The position numbers and the translations under genes are program-made. DNA of 21,485 nucleotides, taken from positions 1 through 21,485 of the forward strand of contig CAYJWS010000013.1 of the NCBI GenBank assembly GCA_964373925.1. The letters are read 5' to 3'. The notes beneath the pieces were generated by a model. That model saw only the letters and a program-made list of their open reading frames with translations, searched no databases and was not told where the DNA came from. The DNA is from CAYJWS01 sp964373925. Its GTDB lineage: Bacteria > Patescibacteriota > Patescibacteriia > Buchananbacterales > GWA2-38-13. Below, piece by piece: positions 1 to 6,002 of this stretch; position 1 is the first letter of the stretch, and each line of letters begins with the position of its first letter.

Positions 1-1005
1 GCTATTTTTCTTGCAAAAGCAAAGACAACCCCAATCAATCCTCAAAAATTAACAAAAGAGTATCTCGCTTTACTTGATAGAGTAGAGAAGATTAAGGATA
101 AAGAAATACAAAGACCAGATTTTAAGAATATTGATTTTTGGTTCAAAGAAAAGGTAATTATTAAACTTGCAAAACTAAAGAAAGCTATAAGAGAAATAAA
201 AGACGAGACAATTCAGAATTTTTTGATGGTCGCCTTTAGTGAGACAGTCCGCTACTCCTCAAATACAAAGACTGGAGAATTTAAGTTGGTTCGAGTAAAG
301 GGCGACAAACTGGAAAAGCACGATCCAGATGTTATTGGGATATTTCGCAAGCACGCAGAGAAAAATATCGCCGGAATGACTGATTTTTACGAAGATACAA
401 AAAAGGATTCGTGGACAAAAATTATCTATGGCGATTCATCAAAAGATAATGGAATTAAAACAAATTCTATTGATTGTATTATTACTTCTCCACCTTATGG
501 CGATAGTCGCACTACGGTTGCTTACGGACAGTTTTCTCGGTTGTCAGCTCAATGGATTGATATGTTTGATAATCCAAACGACGCTTCTGGCGTAGATAAT
601 GACCTTCTTGGGGGCAGAGCCACTAAACATTTAACCCATACACTTTCATCAGATTACCTCAAAGAATCATTAAAAAAAATTGCGAAGCAAGACGAAACGA
701 GGGCAAAAGATGTATTGAGTTTTAATATTGGATTAAATGATTGCTTAAAACAAGCACACCGGATACTTAAACCAGGGAAATATTTCTGTCTTGTTATTGG
801 AAATAGACTAGTTAAACAAGTGAGAATTCCTACTGACTTTATTATTGCCGAATTAGCGGAAAAAATAGGCTTTACTTGTGAGGATATAGTCGTTCGAAAT
901 ATACCGGGCAAAAGAATGCCAATCAAAAATTCTCCGACAAACATTGTAGGCGCACTGGAAGAAACAATGAACAAAGAAAGTATTGTTGTTTTGAGAAAAA
1001 ACTAA
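1..1005 (+). CDS. Type II DNA methyltransferase (SPPY class, probably N4-cytosine), 5'-truncated
   Basis: The frame is open from base 1, so the N-terminus lies outside the window; 334 residues are visible. The motif TSPPYG (S163-P-P-Y166, counted from base 1) is the catalytic motif IV of amino-methyltransferases that modify N4 of cytosine or N6 of adenine using S-adenosylmethionine. The window opens with AIFLAKAKT, which in this family normally follows the SAM-binding DPFxGSGT motif and the 'D-x-NPLA' segment, so motif I is inferred to lie just upstream. A later segment, ILKPGKYFCLVIGNR, matches the strand after the catalytic motif. It converges on an MvaI/BcnI-type endonuclease, overlapping it by 4 bp, so the two should form a type II restriction-modification pair. 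Characterised members of that endonuclease group pair with m4C enzymes; the m4C assignment rests on this association. An internal ATG at 223 is not the start, because homologous-looking sequence continues upstream of it. Confidence 0.88.
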   Translation, partial: AIFLAKAKTTPINPQKLTKEYLALLDRVEKIKDKEIQRPDFKNIDFWFKEKVIIKLAKLKKAIREIKDETIQNFLMVAFSETVRYSSNTKTGEFKLVRVKGDKLEKHDPDVIGIFRKHAEKNIAGMTDFYEDTKKDSWTKIIYGDSSKDNGIKTNSIDCIITSPPYGDSRTTVAYGQFSRLSAQWIDMFDNPNDASGVDNDLLGGRATKHLTHTLSSDYLKESLKKIAKQDETRAKDVLSFNIGLNDCLKQAHRILKPGKYFCLVIGNRLVKQVRIPTDFIIAELAEKIGFTCEDIVVRNIPGKRMPIKNSPTNIVGALEETMNKESIVVLRKN

Positions 1006-1703
1006 AGCAACTTAACTTTACTTGAAAAACAGTTATAGAGTTTGTTTATTTTCACCCTAAAGCCAGTGCCATGATTTCTTACGCTTCCGCTTGGTCTGTA
1101 ATACATTCGAAAATCAACAACGATCTCATCTTTTTTCACCATTTTTTTAAATAACTCAAAATTAAAACCACTTAACAAATAAGCTTCGCTGAAATGAAAA
1201 AATTCTTTTCCTCTAATTTCTTTCGTTTCTGCAAGTACATATACAAGAGCGGGTAACTTATCACTAAATTTTTTCTCCACAGATTCTATATCCCAATAGA
1301 TATTTAGCTTCTTATTTTTTCCTTGTACTCGAATCTTGTCTTTTGCAATAGCGAGCTTCAAAGACTGATTGTTATATTTTTTGCATGACAAAGTAGAGTG
1401 AAGTTCTTTTGATCTACCATTATCTCTCTTTGAATATCCAAAATTATCAAGCAACATTCTATCTCTATCTCCGCCCACTGGAAGAGGCTCAAGAGTAAAA
1501 AGTGTTAGCATTGATTTTGCATTTTTGCGATATGCCTTTAACTCCGCGACTCCATCAATGTCATGCAAAGGAATATTATTTTCTTTGATATTTAGTAAGT
1601 CCTCAAGGGTCTTGCCAATTCCAGTATCCCCGACACGATGAGTCTTAATAAAACCCAAGTTCTTAATGCGTGCCAATTCTTTTTTAAGTTTAGGTAAGTC
1701 CAT
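1002..1703 (-). CDS. MvaI/BcnI-family type II restriction endonuclease
   Basis: The 233-residue protein shows the hallmarks of the MvaI/BcnI restriction endonuclease family. There is an N-terminal GDTGIGKTLEDLLNI block (residues 25-39), a PD-(D/E)xK-type active site D48/D50...E54-L-K56, a following 'SMLTLFT' strand, and a C-terminal HGTGFR block (211-216) that is conserved in the family. MvaI and BcnI cut CCWGG and CCSGG as monomers, so a CCNGG-like target is a reasonable guess, but specificity cannot be read from sequence. Length is normal for the family and no disruption is seen, so the enzyme is probably active. It is tail-to-tail with the methyltransferase (4-bp overlap). Its ATG lies 2 bp after the stop of a truncated XRE-type regulator, the arrangement of controller-endonuclease operons. 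No Shine-Dalgarno sequence is close to the start, so translation may once have been coupled to the regulator. Confidence 0.85.
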   Translation of the reverse strand: MDLPKLKKELARIKNLGFIKTHRVGDTGIGKTLEDLLNIKENNIPLHDIDGVAELKAYRKNAKSMLTLFTLEPLPVGGDRDRMLLDNFGYSKRDNGRSKELHSTLSCKKYNNQSLKLAIAKDKIRVQGKNKKLNIYWDIESVEKKFSDKLPALVYVLAETKEIRGKEFFHFSEAYLLSGFNFELFKKMVKKDEIVVDFRMYYRPSGSVRNHGTGFRVKINKLYNCFSSKVKLL

Positions 1704-1705
1704 AT

Positions 1706-1807
1706 TTATTTTATAAAAAAAATATCCTTTTTATAAATGATTGTAAATTTCTTAATCTCCCCGACATCAAGCCACCTTTCGCCAGACTCAATTTTCGAAA
1801 TATAAGA
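1706..1807 (-). pseudogene. C-terminal remnant of an XRE-family HTH regulator (possible R-M controller)
   Basis: Too short for an ORF search. Read on the minus strand from 1807, the frame gives SYISKIESGERWLDVGEIKK followed by a short basic/aromatic tail and a TAA at 1706-1708. This is the characteristic helix 3-4 region of XRE/Cro-type helix-turn-helix proteins ('QSYISKIESGERxxDxxEL...IYxK'). An in-frame stop (1808-1810) and then palindromic repeat DNA directly precede it, and no helix 1-2 sequence is found in any minus frame up to the tRNA at 2007, so the N-terminal half is gone. The stub ends 2 bp before the endonuclease ATG, the position a controller (C) protein gene occupies in many R-M systems. 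An antitoxin-like XRE origin cannot be excluded. The HTH assignment is read from sequence; the controller role is inference. Confidence 0.72.
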
Positions 1808-1814
1808 TTATGGT

Positions 1815-2000
1815 GCCCCAGCAGGACTTGTCCCCGAATGCTTTCGGGGGATCCCGCCCTTCATTAATTTCCAAAAAATCATTGTGGCGGGAAACCCACA
1901 TCTTACACATCCACGCCTTTGCCCCCGCGAGGAATTTCCGCCAGAGGCGGATCCGCCTTTTATAAATTTTATAAGAGGTGGCGGAAAACCTACATATCAA
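1815..2000. repeat. Cluster of GC-rich palindromic repeats replacing the regulator 5' end
   Basis: This stretch has no credible gene. It holds several hairpins: CCCCGAA/TTCGGGG (1832-1838/1843-1849), TCCCGCC/GGCGGGA (1852-1858/1886-1892), and an outer TTTCCGCC/GGCGGAAA pair (1935-1942/1980-1987) enclosing TCCGCC-AGA-GGCGGA (1937-1951) and an AT palindrome (about 1961-1973). An imperfect direct repeat, GTGGCGGGAAACCCACAT (about 1884-1901) and GTGGCGGAAAACCTACAT (about 1978-1995), is also visible. The TCCGCC...GGCGGATC module recurs in the elements behind tRNA-Ile and tRNA-Pro. Confidence 0.75.
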
Positions 2001-2006
2001 TAACAT

Positions 2007-2079
2007 TGCGCCCAATAGGAATTGAACCTATATTTCAAGCTCCGGAGGCCTGCGCTCTATCCAATTGAGCTATGGGCGC
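2007..2079 (-). tRNA. tRNA-Arg (anticodon CCG)
   Basis: On the minus strand the acceptor GCGCCCA pairs with TGGGCGC, followed by discriminator A at 2007. The D-arm is GCTC/GAGC, the anticodon stem CAGGC/GCTTG (one G-T pair) with loop CTCCGGA giving anticodon CCG (Arg, codon CGG), and the T-arm ATAGG-TTCAATT-CCTAT. CCA is not encoded, so it must be added after transcription. It lies 8 bp after the ruvA stop and is probably cotranscribed with it. Confidence 0.95.
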
Positions 2080-2087
2080 ACATTGAA

Positions 2088-2669
2088 CTATTTCTTCCCC
2101 AAAAGCCTCAATGCTTCTTTTACCTTTTTTTCAACTGACAAATCTTTTGAAACTTGCGAGAGAGAGCTACGCGCCTGATCATATGTGAAACCCAAAGATA
2201 TTAACGCGTCAAAGGCGTCGGAATCATAATGCTCTTCTTTTTTTCCGTCAGAAATTTTTTGAATGCTTTCCTTGAGCCCAAGGACAATTTTTTCTGCAGT
2301 CTTTTTTCCAATGCCGCTCATTTTCTCAAGCGTATCGGGAGAGTTGGAAAGCACGGCGTTTTGGATATCTTTTATTTCCGCTTTATCTAAAATATTAAGA
2401 GCGGATCGCGGACCTATACCCGGAACGTCAATAAGCAGTTTAAAAAATTGCAACTCTTCCATCTGCAAAAACCCAAAAAGCTCCTGGCCGTCTTGCCATA
2501 TATGATGGTGCACGAACATCTCTGCGTTTGAATCTTTTTTGAAAAACCCAATATGACGGGCTAGGATTATAGCCTGATATCCAACACCCTCTACGTCAAT
2601 AATGACATACGCGCCTTTTTTTAAGAGACCACTCACATATATAATTTTTCCTCGTAAATATGATATCAT
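2088..2669 (-). CDS. ruvA: Holliday junction branch migration protein RuvA
   Basis: RuvA binds four-way Holliday junctions as a tetramer and recruits the RuvB helicase for branch migration in recombinational repair. The 193-residue protein begins with MISYLRGKI, the standard RuvA N-terminus, and carries the OB-fold domain I (about 1-63) with GVGY, tandem helix-hairpin-helix motifs (VPGIGPRSALNIL and MSGIGKKTAEKIVLGL, about 80-130), and a C-terminal RuvB-contacting domain (about 150-193, 'DAFDALISLGFTYDQA'). Length is normal (about 190-205). No ruvB or ruvC is adjacent, as is common in CPR genomes. A minus-strand promoter at about 2691-2719 (TTGTCA, 17 bp, TACTAT) fits a short leader. GAGG occurs only inside the coding start region, so the start is chosen by homology. 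Confidence 0.96.
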   Translation of the reverse strand: MISYLRGKIIYVSGLLKKGAYVIIDVEGVGYQAIILARHIGFFKKDSNAEMFVHHHIWQDGQELFGFLQMEELQFFKLLIDVPGIGPRSALNILDKAEIKDIQNAVLSNSPDTLEKMSGIGKKTAEKIVLGLKESIQKISDGKKEEHYDSDAFDALISLGFTYDQARSSLSQVSKDLSVEKKVKEALRLLGKK

Positions 2670-2690
2670 ATGCGTGCATTATGCTTTTAG

Positions 2691-2750
2691 TATAGTATCA
2701 AGTATATCGGTTCTTGACAATAATTTTATTATCGTGTAGTATAAAATATT
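2691..2750. promoter_or_regulatory. Back-to-back divergent promoters sharing a -35 region (ruvA and small-RNA candidate)
   Basis: Plus strand: TTGACA at 2714-2719, 17-bp spacer, TAGTAT at 2737-2742 (TATAAA overlaps it), pointing into the structured RNA candidate. Minus strand: TTGTCA (complement of 2715-2720), 17-bp spacer, TACTAT, pointing to ruvA. The two -35 hexamers overlap almost completely, so the two promoters could compete for polymerase. Confidence 0.6.
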
Positions 2751-2901
2751 ATTGCTCTTTCCAAAAAAATCAGAAAAGCAGCTGCTTAGGTTGTCACCAC
2801 ACGTAAAACGTCGTGGGAACTCCACCAACCACCAACCACGGCGTTCCCTAAGCAGCTGCCCTTTATTCAAAAAGACCCGAAATATATTAGGGTCTTTTTT
2901 T
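2750..2901 (+). ncRNA. Candidate structured small RNA, unrecognised family
   Basis: About 150 nt lies between a sigma-70-like promoter (TTGACA at 2714) and a rho-independent terminator (2869-2901). The core is closed by a perfect 13-bp inverted repeat, GCAGCTGCTTAGG (2778-2790) with CCTAAGCAGCTGC (2847-2859). Inside are a hairpin CCACACGT-AAA-ACGT(C)GTGG (2797-2816) and a weaker GAAC/GTTC pair (2817-2820/2843-2846) presenting a C/A-rich loop made of tandem CCACCAA units. This suggests a three-way junction. I recognise neither 6S, 4.5S/SRP, tmRNA nor RNase P signatures. The only ORF here (63 codons, opposite strand) has no RBS and is made of the palindrome arms. The promoter, stem and terminator are seen; expression and function are inferred. 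Confidence 0.55.
2869..2901. terminator. Bidirectional rho-independent terminator
   Basis: Stem AAAGACCC (2871-2878) with GGGTCTTT (2890-2897) and an 11-nt AT-rich loop. It is followed by a T-run on the plus strand (ending the small-RNA candidate) and preceded by an A-run, so it also serves ileS on the minus strand. Confidence 0.85.
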
Positions 2902-2918
2902 CTTTACAATAATTATTC

Positions 2919-5915
2919 CTAGAGTTTTTCAATTTTTATCCTTACTTTTTTTTCATTCACATGGATATCTGTATCGCCTTCTCCTTTCATAATTTTTTCA
3001 GACAAAGTTGATTTGAGTATATCTTTTTCAAACATTTTTATTATATCGACTATTTCTCCAGAATAATAGATATTCACCCGATCTTTAATAGTAAGATTCA
3101 TTTCCTTGCGAATATTATTAATCTGGCGGATAAGCTCGCGCGCGTCACCCTCAAGCATAAGTTCTTTTGAAATATTCGTATCAAGCTCAACCTTTAATTC
3201 ATTTCCTTTTCCATAGGCAACTTTTTTTACATTCAACTCATTTTTGATAAGTTCGGCATATTCATCGGCTAATTCATAATTCGCCGCTCGGCCTTGCCCC
3301 TCGGTCTTGAGCTCCCGTTCAGGGCCTGAGCCCTCAGGGCCGATGGCGGGGTCGAAAGAAGCTCGTGGCCGAAAGGTAATTCGTAATTCATGTAACGGCT
3401 GTCGGACCTTTACTTTTGCTTCCGCGCGCTTTGCAAGTCCCAATTCAACAATTTTTCTTGCTATCTCCATATCTTCAAGTATTTGGGGCTTGCCCACCGA
3501 AGCCTTGGCGTAGGTGGGCCAATCCTCCAAATGCACTGACTCTTTTTTCCCTCCGACCTCACGATAGACATGCTCGGCCATAAACGGCGTAAATGGCGCC
3601 ATTATTTTTGAAAGCTCTTGCAAAACTTTTTGAAACGTAATTATCCCCGAAACATCGCCTTCTTTAAAGCGTTCGCGGCTTCGGCGCAAATACCACGTTG
3701 ACAGGTCTTGTATAAATTTTTCAATGGGCCGCGCCGCGCGAACAAGATCATAATTATCTAAGCTTTGTGTTACCTCCTGTGTAAGCTCGTAAAGTCGCGC
3801 CTCAATCCATTGATCAAGGATATGTTGATTTATATCTTCTTCCACGCGAAGAGGCTTTGACCCCCTCTTCTTCCCCCCCTCATGAGGGGGGGATAGGGGG
3901 GGTCGAGCCTGTGCGTATGTTAAATAAAATTCCAACACATTATGTAAGAGCATAATGACATTTCTATAAAGCTCCAGCACTTCTTTTTCGGAAAACTTCA
4001 AGTCTTCAGCCTTCATAACGCCAGATGTCGCCAGATAATAACGCATGGCGTCCGCTCCATATTTTTCAAATATTTCGTCTGGAGCCGGATAATTTTTCAA
4101 GCGCTTTGACATCTTGCGGCCGTCTTGGGCAAGCACAATTCCATTCACCACAACATTTTCAAAAGCAATGCTCTTTTTTATGGCAGTTGAGATGACATGG
4201 AGATAATAAAACCATTTTATCGTCTGGTCTACTCCCTCGGCAATAAATTCCGCGGGAAATATTTTTTCAAATTTCTTTTTATTTTCAAAAGGATAGTGCT
4301 GCTCTGCATACGGCATAGAGCCGGAATCAAACCACGTATCCAAAACATCCTGTATTCTTTTCATTTGTTTTTTGCATTTTTTGCAGGGGAAAGTGATTTC
4401 ATCAACAATATGCTTGTGAAGATCCGTCACTTTCTTTCCGCTTGCCTTTTCAAGCTCTGCGACTGACCCAAAAACTTTTCTTTCACCGCACTCGCATTGC
4501 CATAGAGGCATGACCGAGCCCCAAAACCTCTGGCGCGAAATTGCCCAGTCGCGCGCGCCCTCAAGCCAATTGCCAAAGCGCCCTTCTTTTATGTGCTCGG
4601 GAATCCAGTTGATCTTTTTGGAAAGCGCAAGCATTTTACTTTTGATTTTTGTCACGGCGACAAACCAAGAGTTCGTCGCGTAATTGAGAAGCGGAGATTC
4701 GCATCGCCAGCAGTGCGGGTAGCTATGCTCATATTTTTCTTTTTTAAAAAGCAGGTTTTTTTTCGCGAGATATTTGATTATTTCAACGTCGGTTTTTGTA
4801 GGATCTTCTTTGGGCTTTACATGTAATCCTGAAAAATCTTTCACTTCATTTTTAAAATGACCATCCATAGATACATTCTGAATGAACGGCAAATTTTTTT
4901 CTTTTGCCAAGTTCATATCGTCTTCGCCAAATGCCGGCGCGATATGGACAACGCCCGTACCTTCTTGAGTAGAAATGAAATCAGCAGACTGTATAGTATA
5001 AAAATTTTCTTTATTTTCAAGCTTCGCGCTCTGATAATAATCAAAAAGAGGTTTGTATTTTTTGCCGATAAGTTTTTTGCCTTTAAATTTTTCTACTATC
5101 TCAAATTGTGATCCTAGGTATTCCAGACGATCTTTGGCAGCAAAATAAAATTCCTGATTCATGATTCCTGATTCATGATTCCGAACCTTCACGTATTCAA
5201 TATCTTTTCCCACCGCCAACGCCACATTGCCCGGAAGTGTCCACGGCGTTGTGGTCCATGCCAAAACAAAAGTATTAGGCTCGTCAACAAGCTCAAACTT
5301 AACGATAATCGAAATATCTTTTACCATTTTATATCCTTCCGCCACATCGGCTTGCGCAAGCGTGGTCTCGCATCTCGGGCAGATGTGCATGGTCTTGTAG
5401 TCCTCATATATAAGGCCTTTGTCCCACAGCTCTTTAAACACCCACCAAATGCTTTCCATGTAGGATATGTCCATTGTCTTGTAATCGTTATCCATATCCG
5501 CCCAACGTCCAAATCGCTCAATAGTTTTTCGCCATTCCGCTCGATAGGTCATTACCTTTGACCGGCAAATTTCATTGAATTTCGCAATGCCTATCTTTAC
5601 AATATCTTTTTTGCTCTTTAACCCAAGCTCTTCTTCAACGATATTTTCAATCGGAAGCCCGTGGCAATCCCAGCCCCAGCGGCGTTCCACGTATTTTCCT
5701 CTCATTGTTTGATACCGCGGTATGATATCTTTCATGAGTGACGCGACAAGGTGTCCATAGTGTGGCAACCCCGTTGCAAACGGCGGACCGTCATAAAAAG
5801 AAAAAATCGCTGCTCCTTCGCGCTGTTTCAAACTTTTTTCAAAAATTTTTTTCTCCTTCCAAAACGCGAGAATTTCTTCTTCTTTTTTGGAAAAATTCAT
5901 TTTTTGCGCATCCAT
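2919..5915 (-). CDS. ileS: Isoleucyl-tRNA synthetase, IleS2/eukaryote-like type, with in-frame repeat insertions
   Basis: Charges tRNA-Ile in the cytoplasm and edits mischarged valine. The 998-residue protein has the class I HIGH motif as HYGH (52-55, in GPPFATGLPHYGHL) and KMSKR (601-605, followed by LKNYP). These variants, rather than 'PYANGxxHxGHA' and 'KMSKSxGN', mark the eukaryote/archaea-like IleS2 type. The editing (CP1) domain, zinc-type Cys pairs (CPRC, CWRC, CECG, CKKC), the DTWFDSGSMPYA segment and a C-terminal anticodon-binding domain are all present. Four stretches are foreign-looking and repeat-derived but keep the frame: about residues 245-255, 671-686, 799-808 and 847-881. The promoter TTGACT-17-TACATT is just upstream. 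No clear Shine-Dalgarno sequence is present; Met6 is an alternative start. Confidence 0.96.
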   Translation of the reverse strand: MDAQKMNFSKKEEEILAFWKEKKIFEKSLKQREGAAIFSFYDGPPFATGLPHYGHLVASLMKDIIPRYQTMRGKYVERRWGWDCHGLPIENIVEEELGLKSKKDIVKIGIAKFNEICRSKVMTYRAEWRKTIERFGRWADMDNDYKTMDISYMESIWWVFKELWDKGLIYEDYKTMHICPRCETTLAQADVAEGYKMVKDISIIVKFELVDEPNTFVLAWTTTPWTLPGNVALAVGKDIEYVKVRNHESGIMNQEFYFAAKDRLEYLGSQFEIVEKFKGKKLIGKKYKPLFDYYQSAKLENKENFYTIQSADFISTQEGTGVVHIAPAFGEDDMNLAKEKNLPFIQNVSMDGHFKNEVKDFSGLHVKPKEDPTKTDVEIIKYLAKKNLLFKKEKYEHSYPHCWRCESPLLNYATNSWFVAVTKIKSKMLALSKKINWIPEHIKEGRFGNWLEGARDWAISRQRFWGSVMPLWQCECGERKVFGSVAELEKASGKKVTDLHKHIVDEITFPCKKCKKQMKRIQDVLDTWFDSGSMPYAEQHYPFENKKKFEKIFPAEFIAEGVDQTIKWFYYLHVISTAIKKSIAFENVVVNGIVLAQDGRKMSKRLKNYPAPDEIFEKYGADAMRYYLATSGVMKAEDLKFSEKEVLELYRNVIMLLHNVLEFYLTYAQARPPLSPPHEGGKKRGSKPLRVEEDINQHILDQWIEARLYELTQEVTQSLDNYDLVRAARPIEKFIQDLSTWYLRRSRERFKEGDVSGIITFQKVLQELSKIMAPFTPFMAEHVYREVGGKKESVHLEDWPTYAKASVGKPQILEDMEIARKIVELGLAKRAEAKVKVRQPLHELRITFRPRASFDPAIGPEGSGPERELKTEGQGRAANYELADEYAELIKNELNVKKVAYGKGNELKVELDTNISKELMLEGDARELIRQINNIRKEMNLTIKDRVNIYYSGEIVDIIKMFEKDILKSTLSEKIMKGEGDTDIHVNEKKVRIKIEKL
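3275..3376 (-). repeat. In-frame palindromic insertion in ileS (C-terminal domain)
   Basis: A GC-rich block much unlike the flanking AT-rich codons, with GGCC/GAGC arms at both ends and an internal CAGGGCC direct repeat. It encodes a low-complexity segment (FRPRASFDPAIGPEGSGPER and onward) in the anticodon-binding domain. Short AATTC-rich direct repeats flank it on both sides. Confidence 0.7.
3492..3519 (-). repeat. In-frame palindromic insertion in ileS (PTYAKASVGK)
   Basis: GCCCACC at 3492-3498 pairs with GGTGGGC at 3513-3519, with an inner GCC/GGC pair. Read on the minus strand it adds the peptide PTYAKASVGK, a segment not expected in IleRS. Confidence 0.7.
3859..3905 (-). repeat. In-frame palindromic insertion in ileS (PPLSPPHEGGKKRGS)
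   Basis: GACCCCC...GGGGGTC outer arms enclose a second palindrome of C7-TCATGA-G7 type (about 3873-3892). It encodes PPLSPPHEGGKKRGS between the catalytic and anticodon-binding parts of IleRS. The C7/G7 runs are indel-prone, yet the frame is kept. Confidence 0.75.
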
Positions 5916-5937
5916 AAAAATTATTTTCGTTATTCAA

Positions 5938-5966
5938 AATGTATCATTTTTTTTAGCATCAGTCAA
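5938..5966 (-). promoter_or_regulatory. ileS promoter
   Basis: Minus strand TTGACT (complement of 5961-5966), 17-bp spacer, TACATT (complement of 5938-5943), about 15-20 bp before the expected transcription start and shortly upstream of the ileS ATG at 5915. Confidence 0.6.
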
Positions 5967-6000
5967 TTAAAAAAGCCCGAGATATGCTCTCGGGCTTTAT
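5967..6000 (-). terminator. Rho-independent terminator of the M16 peptidase gene
   Basis: Minus strand stem GCCCGAGA/TCTCGGGC with a short loop, followed by a T6 run. It starts within a few bases of the peptidase stop at 6003 and separates it from ileS. Confidence 0.85.
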
Positions 6001-6002
6001 AT

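Noticed and set aside
1788..2015. 75-codon minus-strand ORF
   Set aside because: It is built from palindromic repeats, runs into the tRNA-Arg gene and has no recognisable domain; the XRE stub is in a different frame.
2679..2870. 63-codon minus-strand ORF between ileS and ruvA
   Set aside because: Its N-terminal half is the arm and loop of the 13-bp inverted repeat, it lacks a ribosome-binding site, and a promoter and terminator frame the other strand.
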